Origin: Bacillota bacterium
Lineage (GTDB): Bacteria; Bacillota; Clostridia; Acetivibrionales; DTU013
Assembly (NCBI GenBank): GCA_023435745.1
Contig: JAEZMD010000026.1
Location: 186,001 to 250,000 of the forward strand
Direction: 5' to 3'
Length of the DNA: 64,000 nt
Below are positions 42,694 through 52,661 of the stretch, piece after piece; position 1 is the stretch's first letter, and every line of letters starts with the position of its first letter. The notes below the pieces were generated by a model, which ran no database searches, had not been told where the DNA came from, and saw only the letters and a program-made list of their open reading frames with translations. A program made the position numbers and the translations under genes.

Positions 42694-44238
42694 CTAATCC
42701 CAATCTTCCCAAATAAATACATCACAAGGAAATCCCCCCAGGTTATGAGCAGGAACCGGCAGAATAGCAGCAGATACATGTTTTTTCTGAACCTTTCCAA
42801 CGCGTGTTAGATTCTCGACAACAGGTATATCTGCATTATGCAGAGTATAGTGAACATCATTAGCGGTGTAATGAATCTCCTTCAAGCCGCTTGCCGGATT
42901 AGAGCGTTCTACTGAAGCCCAGTCAATAGCAAGGCAACGGATACCTTTTTCAATCATCCAGTTAGCAGCGCTGAGAGTAAAACCGGCAGTAACATCCATG
43001 CCTGCACCCCATAGGTACCAGTCATTGATATCGGAGCGCATAAATAGGATATCACCCTTTCGGACGTGCTTCCCGGTGCTTTCGAGCAGCGGTGCATCAA
43101 TAATCTGACGAGGGCCTATCTTTTCGGATAGATCGATCACTGATGCCGGAGCAATAAGGCGGTCAAGAGGCATCTCTTTAAATCTGCAAAGGATCTCTTC
43201 GGGGATATTATGAACATGACATGGGTCAAAATATGCAGCTTCGACGTGTGTATTGGTTGCATGACTTGCTGTAATATACATCTCCTGGCAGGTTCCCGTA
43301 GGAGTTCTAACATCGTCTCCCTTCAATATGAATGGCTGAAGTCTGTTATTAAACATGATAAACATCATGTCCCGGGGGTCAATGCGCTCAGGCAGCGGTT
43401 CCATCCAGCCGTGTTTGCGGTCATAACGGCTGCTCGGGTAGGTTTTCAGCTTATATGAAAGGTCAGTGTAATCTACTGGATTATCCAAATCGATTGCAAT
43501 AACCCTAGCCGGACCGCCAATCATACCTCTGATTTTGATGGGAACGCTGATAATTACTGTCTTTTGACTTTCTTTAACTTCGTCAAGGTTTGCAATGTCC
43601 TGAATGACAATGATTCCTGCCTCATTAAGCATCTCCGTGACAGAAACATTCCCGCGATTTTTGGAATTTTGCGGTTCAATATCTCGAACATCAATAGCAA
43701 CAGCCTTGATACCCTTTTCTGCTAAAAGCTCGGCAGCTTCAAATGTAATGCCTGGATGATCGGTATAGTATGATTTAGTTGGATACATTTCACGATATTT
43801 TTCAGCAATACCAGTTTTAATTATAACGATATCTCCTGAGTGTATGTCCGCTTTTTCCAGATCAGCCTTCGTGATATCAGCTTTTGGGAAAGGCACCGCG
43901 ATGATATTAATATCACCGATCAGTTGCTCCGGTAAAAGGGTTGAAGTATCATTTGCGTCGTAAAAGTTTGCCTTTTTACTTTTGTGGAAAGTCAAAAATG
44001 TACAGTGCGGCTTGCTTGTTAAAATCTGCTGGTTAAACAGCTCTCCAGGAAATGGACCCAATAGATGCGTCTGCATCTCGTAATATCCCATTATTTCACT
44101 TACAGGTCTCGATTTAGAAATCGATTCAACCATGACATTGTAGTCAGGATGATAGCCCCAAATTGGATTCGACCCTCCTTTGCTTGTTCCTTCCGGTGCC
44201 ATATAAGCCGGAAGAGAAGCATTGATAAATCTCTTCAT
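42694..44238 (-). CDS. Tandem cyclase-family protein (two fused kynurenine formamidase-like domains)
   Basis: 514 aa, about twice the length of a usual cyclase-family protein. Both halves share the pattern of the family: N-half SGDIVIIKTGIAEKYREMYP, GITFEAAELLAEKGIKAVAI; C-half KGDILFMRSDINDWYLWGAG, GFTLSAANWMIEKGIRCLAI. The metal motif (HxGTHxDxPxH type) is recognisable in the C-half as SHATNTHVEAAYFDPCH; the N-half keeps only MQTHLLGPFPGE. So one active site is probably in the C-half. The start at 44238 follows AGGAGG. Substrate unknown; family members hydrolyse amides or lactones. Confidence 0.8.
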   Translation of the reverse strand: MKRFINASLPAYMAPEGTSKGGSNPIWGYHPDYNVMVESISKSRPVSEIMGYYEMQTHLLGPFPGELFNQQILTSKPHCTFLTFHKSKKANFYDANDTSTLLPEQLIGDINIIAVPFPKADITKADLEKADIHSGDIVIIKTGIAEKYREMYPTKSYYTDHPGITFEAAELLAEKGIKAVAIDVRDIEPQNSKNRGNVSVTEMLNEAGIIVIQDIANLDEVKESQKTVIISVPIKIRGMIGGPARVIAIDLDNPVDYTDLSYKLKTYPSSRYDRKHGWMEPLPERIDPRDMMFIMFNNRLQPFILKGDDVRTPTGTCQEMYITASHATNTHVEAAYFDPCHVHNIPEEILCRFKEMPLDRLIAPASVIDLSEKIGPRQIIDAPLLESTGKHVRKGDILFMRSDINDWYLWGAGMDVTAGFTLSAANWMIEKGIRCLAIDWASVERSNPASGLKEIHYTANDVHYTLHNADIPVVENLTRVGKVQKKHVSAAILPVPAHNLGGFPCDVFIWEDWD

Positions 44239-44457
44239 AAAACAACCCCTCCTTTGAAAAAGTATAATACTCTCGAAAACATCCAACGCTTTCAAGATCT
44301 ATGTTTTGAGGTATGAAATATTTTCCACACCTCTAGCATACTCCGTAAATTTAAATAAAAATTCCACCATAATGAACCAAAATAACTTTGATGGCACAAA
44401 TATTAGTAACTTTTTAAGATTATTCAATTATATCTAGTTGTCATATAAGGCAAAAAT

Positions 44458-45291
44458 TTATTCTTTTACAGATCCTATAGCTAGTCCTGCTATCATATAT
44501 TTTTGAACAAAAAGTGTAAAAATGAAAACAGGAACAACCATTGTGGTAATTATACCGCCAATCTTTCCCCATTGAAGTCCTTCCTCCGCGCGTGCCTGAG
44601 AAGCAACGATAGGAAGAGGGACAGCCTGTGTGCTCGTCAACTGGTTAGCAAAAATAAAATCATTCCACGAAAGTATGAAACAGAATATCGCAGTTGCTGC
44701 AATTCCAGGTGCCGTCAGCGGAAGTATGATTCTCCAAAACGTCTTCAAGTAACCACATCCATCGATCATTGCTGCATCCTCCAAGCTTTTTGGCAAATCT
44801 GTGAAAAAGCTTCGCATCATCCATGTGGCCAGAGGAATGCTTAACGCAGTATATGGAACTATAAGGCTGATTAGTGTATCAAGTATGTTCAGATACCTGC
44901 AGAACAGGTATAGCGGGACTATGATAACAACAGGCGGAAGCATACGTAAAGCAATAATCAGGATAGAGATTATGCTATGACCGCGAGGTCGTAATCGCGA
45001 CAGGCTATAACCAGCAAGACTGGCGAATATTAGTGCAAGCAAAGTACTGGAAATACTTATGACAAGAGAGTTATAGAAATACTTTAGTATATTAGAACTG
45101 GATGCCCATAGTTCACGAAAATTCTGTAATGTTGGTTCAAAAATAAGCTTCGGGGTTTTCAGGATAATATCCTTAGGATATTTAAAACTGGCCATTACCG
45201 TCCAGAGGATAGGACTTATTGAAATAAAGACAAAAAGTAGAATTGCGATGACTTTTATAACTTTCAACGTGTTTTGATTTCGTTTAGACAT
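44458..45291 (-). CDS. ABC transporter permease, MalG type
   Basis: 277 aa with six membrane helices. The family EAA loop is SLEDAAMIDGCGYLKTFWRI, and the N-terminus (ILLFVFISISPILWTVMASF, KYPKDIILKTPKLIFEPTLQ) is typical of carbohydrate permease 2. The ATG follows GGAAGGGAG; the same frame runs back into the upstream gene. It pairs with the MalF-type permease. Confidence 0.93.
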   Translation of the reverse strand: MSKRNQNTLKVIKVIAILLFVFISISPILWTVMASFKYPKDIILKTPKLIFEPTLQNFRELWASSSNILKYFYNSLVISISSTLLALIFASLAGYSLSRLRPRGHSIISILIIALRMLPPVVIIVPLYLFCRYLNILDTLISLIVPYTALSIPLATWMMRSFFTDLPKSLEDAAMIDGCGYLKTFWRIILPLTAPGIAATAIFCFILSWNDFIFANQLTSTQAVPLPIVASQARAEEGLQWGKIGGIITTMVVPVFIFTLFVQKYMIAGLAIGSVKE

Positions 45292-45326
45292 ACAATTAAT
45301 TCTCCCTTCCAAAAAATCATGTTGAA

Positions 45327-46223
45327 TTAGTCTGCAAAACTGCTTTTGTCGAGTAACGCAACATACACGCATACAATGGCCAGTGTCAAAAGGATCAACA
45401 GCCAAGATAACGCATTAGCTTTACCCATTTCAAAAAATCGGAAAGCTTGCTTGTAGATATTAATACCAATAACCATCGTATTGTCATTCGGACCACCGCC
45501 TGTCATAACCCATGGCTGTGTAAAGACCCTCAGGCAGAACATTGTACGGAAAATTAGCGCAACCATAATCTGTGGCTTGATTGACGGAATGATGACATAG
45601 TATAGCTTTTGTAAGTAGGAAGCACCATCTACCTCTACGGCTTCAAGCATTTCCAAAGATAAGCCCTGTAAGCCCGCTAATATAATCAACATAGAGAAGG
45701 GAGTCTGTTGCCAGACTTCAATAAGTATGATGGTAAATAATGCATTATTTGCGCTTGTCCAAGATGGGATAACAATGCCGAGTAAACTAAGTAAGTAATT
45801 AACCACTCCAAAATCTGAGTTTAAAATGTATCGGAAACATAATGCAGCAACAACCTCAGAAATCATCATAGGAAAAATAATTAGCGTACGCATCACCTGT
45901 GTCCGGATTTTTGTGCCATAAATAATCAGAGATATAAGTAACCCTAATACTATCTCAAAGATCAAAGATAATGCTACAAACAAAAGTGTTATTTTAAAGG
46001 ATTTAATATCATATGGGTTGGTGAAAATATCTGCATAGTTCTTAAGTCCTACAAAATTTATGCTCTCGCCATGTATAAAATTCCAATCAGTAAAGCTAAG
46101 AATTAAGCTGAGTACCATCGGTACAAAAAGCACGCAAAAAATCATAACTAAAGTAGGTGTTAAAAACGTATATCCAACTCTATTTCGTTTTCGTTGTATT
46201 CTGCCTTCTACTGCTTCCCTCAT
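45327..46223 (-). CDS. ABC transporter permease, MalF type
   Basis: 298 aa with six membrane helices: GYTFLTPTLVMIFCVLFVPM at the N-terminus, EAA loop SLEMLEAVEVDGASYLQKLY. GAGGAGAATAAT precedes the ATG. With the next gene it forms the membrane part of a family 1 importer, most like sugar transporters. Confidence 0.93.
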   Translation of the reverse strand: MREAVEGRIQRKRNRVGYTFLTPTLVMIFCVLFVPMVLSLILSFTDWNFIHGESINFVGLKNYADIFTNPYDIKSFKITLLFVALSLIFEIVLGLLISLIIYGTKIRTQVMRTLIIFPMMISEVVAALCFRYILNSDFGVVNYLLSLLGIVIPSWTSANNALFTIILIEVWQQTPFSMLIILAGLQGLSLEMLEAVEVDGASYLQKLYYVIIPSIKPQIMVALIFRTMFCLRVFTQPWVMTGGGPNDNTMVIGINIYKQAFRFFEMGKANALSWLLILLTLAIVCVYVALLDKSSFAD

Positions 46224-46364
46224 TATTATTCTCCTCTCTCAATGCAACCTCATACATGGATGTATAAAATAAACGACTTTATTCAGAAAACAACTACTAA
46301 ATTGTATTGTTGTGCATCAAATCATTTATTTTATTACAGCATAATAATCTGGTAAACAGTATAT

Positions 46365-48743
46365 TTATTCTTCATAACACCTGATTTCATATAATCCGGC
46401 ACATTCACTACCGTTTGTACTATAAAATATTATTTTCAAGCACTCACTATATACAGGTGTCTTCAATTCAAAGCATTGCCTATATTGATAATTATCCTTC
46501 ACATTGACAATCTCGGTCCATTTGCCATCCAAAAAAGAATATATAGAAAAATCCTTAGCCGTCTCCGGATCCCTAAAGAATGGAGGATATTCCCTGAATT
46601 CAAAAGTTTGGTATCCAGGAAAAGTGAGAATAATTTTGCTAATTTTTTGTGGACTATCCCATTGCAGCTGCATCCATTCGGGAAGTGGATTTTCGGAGGA
46701 TGACCTCCACAGGTTGGTTGACTTGTGAGGCTTTATGACACCAGTTAAAATATTTTCCGGGTTATATACATCCTGACCCGGTTCAACCTTAAAGCTCATG
46801 GAAGTACCCTTTTTGTATTTTCTCATTTTCCCTGGTGCTATTTCATAGACACATACATGATATGGTTCCAATGAACCTGCTTCCAGCCAAGCCACATTTG
46901 CATTTTCATGAAGATCGAGCCTGACGTAGCTATAGGGCTTAAGCCCGGATTCTTTTCCAAGACCAATATTCCAATCAACCCATTGTACTTCGCAGGGAGG
47001 AACATCAAGAATTGTTTCACAAAGAACCGGTTTGTTTGAGCTCGAATCATAATCCCATATGTGGTCTGCTAAATATAATGATGCTTTTACTTTCTGCACT
47101 ATATCCGTATGGTTTGTTAAGCAAACTGATACTTTATCAAGCCTGCCCTGACCTATTGAAATGAATTGCCCCATTCTCTGTTTTAAACAGTACTCGGAAC
47201 AGGAGAAAAACGAAAAGAAATCACTCATCCAATTCTTGTTCTCCGGTCCAATTCCGTAGAGCTTCGCGCTACTACTCGCACTCACCTTAGCTTTTCTTGC
47301 AATATCCGCCTTGTCTTCATTTTTGAAATGCGGCAGAAAACAACCGTCTTTTAGCAAAGTTTGTTGCACTATACTTATTCCTTTATCAGCCATGTACGAT
47401 ATTGGAAGCGACTGACTAATAGCAACAGCTGCAGCAGTCCCAGCTGCCTGACCCATTAGCGAGGTAGTACTCATTACTCTCAAGGTTCCAAAAGCGGCAT
47501 GTGTGGTACTCACATTTCTTCCAGCCATCATAAGGTTAGATATGTCTTTAGAAATCAGGATCCTAAGCGGAATACCATATGGCCCTACATATGCCTTTAC
47601 AGCAACATCACTCGTCTCGTCAAGATCATTTCTTTCATCAATATCGTCGCCCAGTTCATTTTTATCCTTTATTTTCGTTGCATTAACAGGTTCGGATGTT
47701 TCAGCAAGCAATCCTCCAACTGTATGTATATCAATCAAAAAACCTCCGTATGCAATCTCATCCTGGAATCTGGTTTTATTCACAACATCCTGCTCCTTCA
47801 TGAGATATTTTCCCATGATTCTTCTACTTTCACGTTTTCCTGGAACCTGACCAATCCAGTCAATGGCATAATTCTTAGCTTCATCTTTGAGCTGTGGATC
47901 CTTGTTTTTAATCCAATCCCAAACTCCAAGAAGATGACATGTCAACTCATGCCTTATTTCCTCGTTATCATAGATGGTGTGCCAAGGCGTCCCGATTTCT
48001 AACCACCAGTAACCTCCCTTTGGGGTGTAGGGAACTCTTCCCTTATCATAAAAATAGCTTGCATCATTATATTTAATGGCCCATTCAGGCGAGTTGAACG
48101 GAATAGGGTAACCCATATTCCTTGCACAAAAATGAAGGGAACTTCCCATGGTATTACTGCTTGCTTTCATTGGCGCGTGCGCCTCGCCGAATTCAATTCT
48201 GCTTTCTTCACCCATCCTCCATTCACAACCCGCGCGTGCGGCAACAACACCGTCGCCTGTACAGTCAATAAAAATATCACCGTATATCTCTATTTCAGTC
48301 TCAGCGTGTTCCACCCGTGCTATAACTGATTTAATTTTATCTTTGCTGTCAAGAATTACGTCAATAACAGAGGTATTCAGCCTAAAAACCAGATTGGGCG
48401 TTTTTAAAGCCGTATCGTAAAGAACCATATCCCATACGCTGTTTAGCCAACCATTGTCACTAAATATCTCTACATGATTCCTAGCTCTTTCCTCAATCAT
48501 CAGTTCCATGATGATTCCTGTTTCTCTTCCATAGCAATGGTGTCGATCAGCACCATGCGGTTTGACACGAATTTCTGATGAGCTGTTTCCGCCGAATACA
48601 GGTCTGTCTTGGATGATACACACCCTGGCACCATTTCTTGCTGCAGCTACGGCTGCGCAAAATCCTGCCAGTCCTCCTCCGCAGACAACGACTTCATATG
48701 TTTCAGTTTTTCTTCTTACATCGTAAATATTGTTTCTCATATG
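46365..48743 (-). CDS. FAD-dependent oxidoreductase with C-terminal discoidin-like domain
   Basis: 792 aa. The N-terminus has an FAD-binding dinucleotide fold (YEVVVCGGGLAGFCAAVAAA, RNGARVCIIQDRPVFGGNSS) and the second FAD segment DIFIDCTGDGVVAARAGCEW, as in the FAD_oxidored group. LMMAGRNVSTTHAAFGTLRV and TTSLMGQAAGTAAAVA close that domain (~500). The last ~130 residues (PEWMQLQWDSPQKISKIILT, CLKIIFYSTNGSECAGLYEI) look like an F5/8-type carbohydrate-binding domain. No signal peptide, so it is cytoplasmic. The ATG follows AAGGAGG. It heads the uptake operon and may oxidise the imported compound. Confidence 0.85.
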   Translation of the reverse strand, partial: HMRNNIYDVRRKTETYEVVVCGGGLAGFCAAVAAARNGARVCIIQDRPVFGGNSSSEIRVKPHGADRHHCYGRETGIIMELMIEERARNHVEIFSDNGWLNSVWDMVLYDTALKTPNLVFRLNTSVIDVILDSKDKIKSVIARVEHAETEIEIYGDIFIDCTGDGVVAARAGCEWRMGEESRIEFGEAHAPMKASSNTMGSSLHFCARNMGYPIPFNSPEWAIKYNDASYFYDKGRVPYTPKGGYWWLEIGTPWHTIYDNEEIRHELTCHLLGVWDWIKNKDPQLKDEAKNYAIDWIGQVPGKRESRRIMGKYLMKEQDVVNKTRFQDEIAYGGFLIDIHTVGGLLAETSEPVNATKIKDKNELGDDIDERNDLDETSDVAVKAYVGPYGIPLRILISKDISNLMMAGRNVSTTHAAFGTLRVMSTTSLMGQAAGTAAAVAISQSLPISYMADKGISIVQQTLLKDGCFLPHFKNEDKADIARKAKVSASSSAKLYGIGPENKNWMSDFFSFFSCSEYCLKQRMGQFISIGQGRLDKVSVCLTNHTDIVQKVKASLYLADHIWDYDSSSNKPVLCETILDVPPCEVQWVDWNIGLGKESGLKPYSYVRLDLHENANVAWLEAGSLEPYHVCVYEIAPGKMRKYKKGTSMSFKVEPGQDVYNPENILTGVIKPHKSTNLWRSSSENPLPEWMQLQWDSPQKISKIILTFPGYQTFEFREYPPFFRDPETAKDFSIYSFLDGKWTEIVNVKDNYQYRQCFELKTPVYSECLKIIFYSTNGSECAGLYEIRCYEE

Positions 48744-49145
48744 ATAACCTCCTTGTCCGCCCCTTGAGTGCAGAAAGTAGCATCTCCGCAAATAGCTTAA
48801 ACGCTAATCATGGTACATATTTATCTCTCGGGAAAACTTCCAGTTACACTCCGATTACACTCTGGACAAAATTATTCTAGCACAAGAGGGTATCAATAAA
48901 TATGCCGTAAAATTATCGATATGTCTTAATTTTAATCTTTCATATTTTCACAAAATCTTCACTATGAACATACAAGGAAATTTATGCATGCAACTCAAAT
49001 CCGCCCGCGGATACGAAAATGCATCTTCCATGGAGATGTCCCGGAATGCTTGTCGATGCCTGAGAACAGGTAAGAGAGGCACGGATGCCGAATCACCAGC
49101 GCCCGCATTGCAGCGTTTTCCCGTGCCCACAGAATGTTAAAAACA
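48744..49145 (-). promoter_or_regulatory. Upstream region of the FAD oxidoreductase operon
   Basis: A+T-rich spacer. A TGC-TAGAAT extended -10 (minus strand, hexamer at 48874-48879) lies ~130 nt before the oxidoreductase start; no good -35 is seen. The part from 48960 to 49145 has no gene or structure I can support. Confidence 0.35.
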
Positions 49146-49190
49146 GTAAAAAATCGCCTAAAGCCTTTGATTTTAAAAAGCTTTAGACGA
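49146..49190 (-). terminator. Terminator of the oxaloacetate decarboxylase operon
   Basis: On the minus strand TCGTCTAAAGC and GCTTTAGGCGA pair (one G-U) around a 15-nt loop and are followed by TTTTTT, 28 nt after the oadB stop. Confidence 0.85.
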
Positions 49191-49217
49191 TATAAGCATA
49201 CTATGACAACACACTGT

Positions 49218-50357
49218 TTATCCAAACAATGCCAGTAAAATGCCAGCCGCGACAGCTGAACCGATAACCCCTGCCACATTCGGTCCCATGGCATGCATCA
49301 ATAGATAATTTGATGGATTAGCCTTCTGGCCTTCCACCTGGGACACCCTCGCTGCCATCGGTACGGCGGATACACCGGCGGAACCGATCAATGGATTAAT
49401 TTTTCCGCCTGTCAGCACACACATAATCTTACCAATCAGCAATCCGCCTACTGTACTGAACATGAATGCAAACAACCCAAGCCCGATGATCATAAGCGTC
49501 TCCGGCTTTAAAAACCGCTCGGCATTAGCTGTTGCACCGACAGTAAGTCCAAGAAAAATCGTCACAATGTTGATCAGAGCATTCTGAGCAGTGCTGGAAA
49601 GTCTCTCAACGACACCCGACTCCCTGAAGAGATTGCCAAGCATCAGCATGCCAATCAAAGGAGCAACAGATGGCAAAAGCAGTATGCAAAAAATCGAAAC
49701 AGCAATTGGGAAAATAACCTTTTCCAGCTTGGAAACCTCCCTCAGTTGCTCCATTTTGATTTCTCTTTCCTTTTTTGTGGTCAGCAGTTTCATAATCGGA
49801 GGCTGGATCAAAGGAATCAACGCCATATAGGAATATGCTGCGATGGCAATTGCAGGCAGCAGCTCCGGAGCAAGCCTTGTGGTAAGGTATATGGCCGTAG
49901 GTCCGTCCGCGCCGCCTATGATACCAATAGAACCTGCCTCCTGCGGCGTAAAGCCAAGTGCAATAGCAACGATAAATGCCGCACTTATCCCAAACTGTGC
50001 GCCTGCACCCATAAAAAGGCTGCTCGGTCTTGCGATCAAAGGCCCAAAGTCTGTCATCGCTCCAATTCCTAAGAAAATCAGCGACGGATATATGCCCAGC
50101 TTGACACCCTGATAAAGGTAATATAACAGGCCCCCCGGCTCAGTTGAACCTTCCGCAGGCCCGCTCATCAGACCGGCAAGCGGTAAATTAGCCAGCAAAA
50201 CACCAAATGCAATCGGCAATAACAGAAGAGGTTCAAATTTCTTTACAATAGCCAGATACACCAGAACACATGCAACGCCAAGCATGACACACTGCTGCCA
50301 GGTAAGCGCCGCAAAGCCCGAATCTGCAAATATAGTTTTTATCGCATCTACAAACAT
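49218..50357 (-). CDS. oadB: Sodium-translocating decarboxylase beta subunit
   Basis: 379 aa with about nine membrane helices. Family blocks: FLGIGAMTDFGPLIARPSSL, FTPQEAGSIGIIGGADGPTA, IFLGLTVGATANAERFL, NPLIGSAGVSAVPMAARVSQ, HAMGPNVAGVIGSAVAAG. It decarboxylates carboxybiotin and uses the energy to pump Na+ out of the cell. It is the last gene of a four-gene operon. Confidence 0.95.
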   Translation of the reverse strand: MFVDAIKTIFADSGFAALTWQQCVMLGVACVLVYLAIVKKFEPLLLLPIAFGVLLANLPLAGLMSGPAEGSTEPGGLLYYLYQGVKLGIYPSLIFLGIGAMTDFGPLIARPSSLFMGAGAQFGISAAFIVAIALGFTPQEAGSIGIIGGADGPTAIYLTTRLAPELLPAIAIAAYSYMALIPLIQPPIMKLLTTKKEREIKMEQLREVSKLEKVIFPIAVSIFCILLLPSVAPLIGMLMLGNLFRESGVVERLSSTAQNALINIVTIFLGLTVGATANAERFLKPETLMIIGLGLFAFMFSTVGGLLIGKIMCVLTGGKINPLIGSAGVSAVPMAARVSQVEGQKANPSNYLLMHAMGPNVAGVIGSAVAAGILLALFG

Positions 50358-50368
50358 CTATTGTCACC

Positions 50369-50770
50369 TCACTGTTGAATAACGGCAAGGAGATCACCTG
50401 TGTTGACAGTTGAGCCCTTCGCAGTTTGAATTTGTGCTACTACGCCGTCCGCAGGTGCGACGATCTCATTTTCCATCTTCATTGCCTCAAGAATAAACAG
50501 GATATCTCCTTTTTTGATCCTGGAGCCGGAACTTACCTTAATGTCCAAAATAGTTCCGGGCATAGGTGCTTTCACAGCTTCCCCGCCTGAAACAGCCGCA
50601 GCGGCAGGTGCAGTATGTGCGGATGTCTCTGCAGGCGCAGCAGGTGCTGCGGGAAGAACCTGCGGCGCAATGACCGGCGCGGCAACAGCCTTTGTACTCA
50701 GGACTGCCGCCTGTCCCTTTTCTACTTCTACTTCATACTTTTTATTGTTAATGGTAACTTCGTATATCAT
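50369..50770 (-). CDS. Biotin carboxyl carrier protein of the decarboxylase
   Basis: 133 aa, start behind GGAGG. An N-terminal ~30 residues (MIYEVTINNKKYEVEVEKG), an Ala/Pro-rich linker (~35-60) and a biotinyl domain with the biotin-accepting Lys in EAMKMENEI. Here the carrier is a separate protein rather than the C-terminus of the alpha subunit. It shuttles the carboxyl group from the alpha to the beta subunit. Confidence 0.93.
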   Translation of the reverse strand: MIYEVTINNKKYEVEVEKGQAAVLSTKAVAAPVIAPQVLPAAPAAPAETSAHTAPAAAAVSGGEAVKAPMPGTILDIKVSSGSRIKKGDILFILEAMKMENEIVAPADGVVAQIQTAKGSTVNTGDLLAVIQQ

Positions 50771-50796
50771 CTCAAAACCTCCGCTCAATATTTACG

Positions 50797-51123
50797 TTAT
50801 TCAACAGCCTTGATCGATTTGAAACATAGCTCGGAAAGTGGAATCCGTGATTCGTCGCTTACTATAGCCATGATCATTGCCGCTGTCTTCTCATCTACAT
50901 TTATTAGCTTCACTTCCCCTGATGAAGACTGTATTACATATGCATCCTGCTCTTTAACCTCAGGCTGCGCCATATATCCGGTATTTTCAACCGCCGCCTT
51001 TTTGCCGGTTGTTTTCCTTAGCACAGCGGACAACGCCATGATCATGGCATATAAAACAGCGAGCACCACAAAAACTAAAAGCAGGGTAAACAAACCAACT
51101 ATGATACTTTCAAAAACAGACAT
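50797..51123 (-). CDS. Oxaloacetate decarboxylase gamma subunit-like protein
   Basis: 108 aa. One N-terminal membrane helix (~5-33, IIVGLFTLLLVFVVLAVLYA) and a hydrophilic tail with EVKLINVDEKTAAMIMAIVS, like the OadG family, which joins the carboxyltransferase to the beta subunit. It lies between the alpha and carrier genes, with 13 and 26 nt gaps. Confidence 0.82.
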   Translation of the reverse strand: MSVFESIIVGLFTLLLVFVVLAVLYAMIMALSAVLRKTTGKKAAVENTGYMAQPEVKEQDAYVIQSSSGEVKLINVDEKTAAMIMAIVSDESRIPLSELCFKSIKAVE

Positions 51124-51136
51124 GCTGCACCATCCT

Positions 51137-52513
51137 TTACTTTTTGACTATTGTATAGGTAACCCTCGTTACCTCTCTCTCTTCTCTTTCCTTGAAGAAC
51201 TTTTCTGCAATCTGCGGAAAGGCGATATAGGAAAGAACATCCTTATCACTTCTCGCGACCCCTTTCAATTGAGCCTTTGTTTTTTCAAATGCAGGCTCAA
51301 GAGTATCTGCAAACCTGTTTTTTATGGGTTCTTCATCACCAAGCACCTGCTTAATCAGGTCTGGATCGATTTCTCCCGGCGCCTTGCCGTATTCGCCTTT
51401 TAAGTAGGCTTTTATCTCTTTTGATACATTCTTGTACCTTTCACCGGCCAGCACATTCGAAACCGCCTGAACGCCTACCATCTGGCTCATTGGCGTTACC
51501 AGCGGAGGATATCCCAGGTCTTTTCTTACATTTGGTGTTTCAGTAAGAACCTCATCCAGCTTATCAAGAGCGTTTTGTGCTTTCAACTGTGCAATAAGGT
51601 TTGAGAGCATTCCGCCGGGAACCTGATACACAAGGGCATCTGTCTCTGTACCCATTACAAAAGCATCCATCAGCCCAGATGAAACATATTTCGCTTTAAT
51701 CGGCTTGTAAAAATCGTTGATTTTCTTGAGAACACTGTCATCCAAACCAGTGGTATAGCCCATCTGCTTCAGTGCATAATTTAATGTCTCGGTTGCAGGC
51801 TGAGAGGTTCCGCCCGCGAATGATGATATCGCGCAATCAATACCGTCGCATCCAGCCTCAACTGCCTTGACCTGTGTGATAGGCCCAAGCCCGGTGGTGG
51901 AATGGGTATGAAGGAATACCGGCAGTTTAACTGTCTCTTTGATCGTTTTGATCAGGTCATATGCTTCCTGCGGTCCCATGATCCCTGCCATATCCTTAAT
52001 GCATATTGAATGGACGCCCATTTCCTCCAGCTGCTTAACCAGCTTTGCATAATTCTCCAAATTATGTATTGGGCTGGTGGTATAGCAAATACAGCCCTGT
52101 GCATGCGCCTTTTGCTTTAGTGTCTCGTCCACCGCTACTTCGATATTTCTGAAATCATTCAATGCATCAAAAATTCTGAAAATGTCAATGCCGCTGCTGA
52201 CTGATTGTGCTACGAATTTCCTTACGATATCATCGGGGTAGTGCTTATAGCCAAGAATGTTCTGACCCCTCAGCAGCATCTGAAGCTTGGTGTTTTTCAC
52301 CTTTGCCCTGATTTTTTCAAGTCGTTCCCACGGATCCTCACTCAGATATCTCAGGCATGAATCAAACGTAGCTCCTCCCCAACATTCAAGGGAGTAATAG
52401 CCCGCTTTATCCAGGGTTCCCAGAATCTCTTCGAAATCTGAAAACGGCATTCTTGTGGCAATCAACGATTGGTTGGCATCACGTAATACGGTTTCTGTAA
52501 TGTTTACCTTCAT
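51137..52513 (-). CDS. oadA: Oxaloacetate decarboxylase alpha subunit (carboxyltransferase)
   Basis: 458 aa from the ATG behind AAGGAG (52513); the frame is open further upstream into the promoter leader. HMGL-like barrel: NITETVLRDANQSLIATRMP, SLECWGGATFDSCLRYLSED, MLLRGQNILGYKHYPDD, ICIKDMAGIMGPQEAYDLIK, HTHSTTGLGPITQVKAVEAG, then the PYC/OADA conserved C-terminus (PGGMLSNLIAQLKAQ, YPPLVTPMSQMVGVQAVSNV). It moves carboxyl from oxaloacetate, or a related acid, to biotin. No biotin domain is attached, in keeping with the separate carrier gene. Confidence 0.93.
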   Translation of the reverse strand: MKVNITETVLRDANQSLIATRMPFSDFEEILGTLDKAGYYSLECWGGATFDSCLRYLSEDPWERLEKIRAKVKNTKLQMLLRGQNILGYKHYPDDIVRKFVAQSVSSGIDIFRIFDALNDFRNIEVAVDETLKQKAHAQGCICYTTSPIHNLENYAKLVKQLEEMGVHSICIKDMAGIMGPQEAYDLIKTIKETVKLPVFLHTHSTTGLGPITQVKAVEAGCDGIDCAISSFAGGTSQPATETLNYALKQMGYTTGLDDSVLKKINDFYKPIKAKYVSSGLMDAFVMGTETDALVYQVPGGMLSNLIAQLKAQNALDKLDEVLTETPNVRKDLGYPPLVTPMSQMVGVQAVSNVLAGERYKNVSKEIKAYLKGEYGKAPGEIDPDLIKQVLGDEEPIKNRFADTLEPAFEKTKAQLKGVARSDKDVLSYIAFPQIAEKFFKEREEREVTRVTYTIVKK

Positions 52514-52661
52514 CTTTTCATCTCCTTGTATTATATTTTTGTCTTGTATTAAATAAATAAGGGCAAAAAGCATTAGTAGCTCCCCACCCTGAAAGCACAT
52601 TTTCTTGAAAACAGTTTCCTGTCCAACCGAAGCGTTTCTATTTAGCTTTCTTACCATGTCT

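Noticed and set aside
44275..44300. A cre-like site (TTGAAAGCGTTGGATG) before the cyclase gene
   Set aside because: The right half of the palindrome does not match; 11 of 14 positions is not enough to claim catabolite control.
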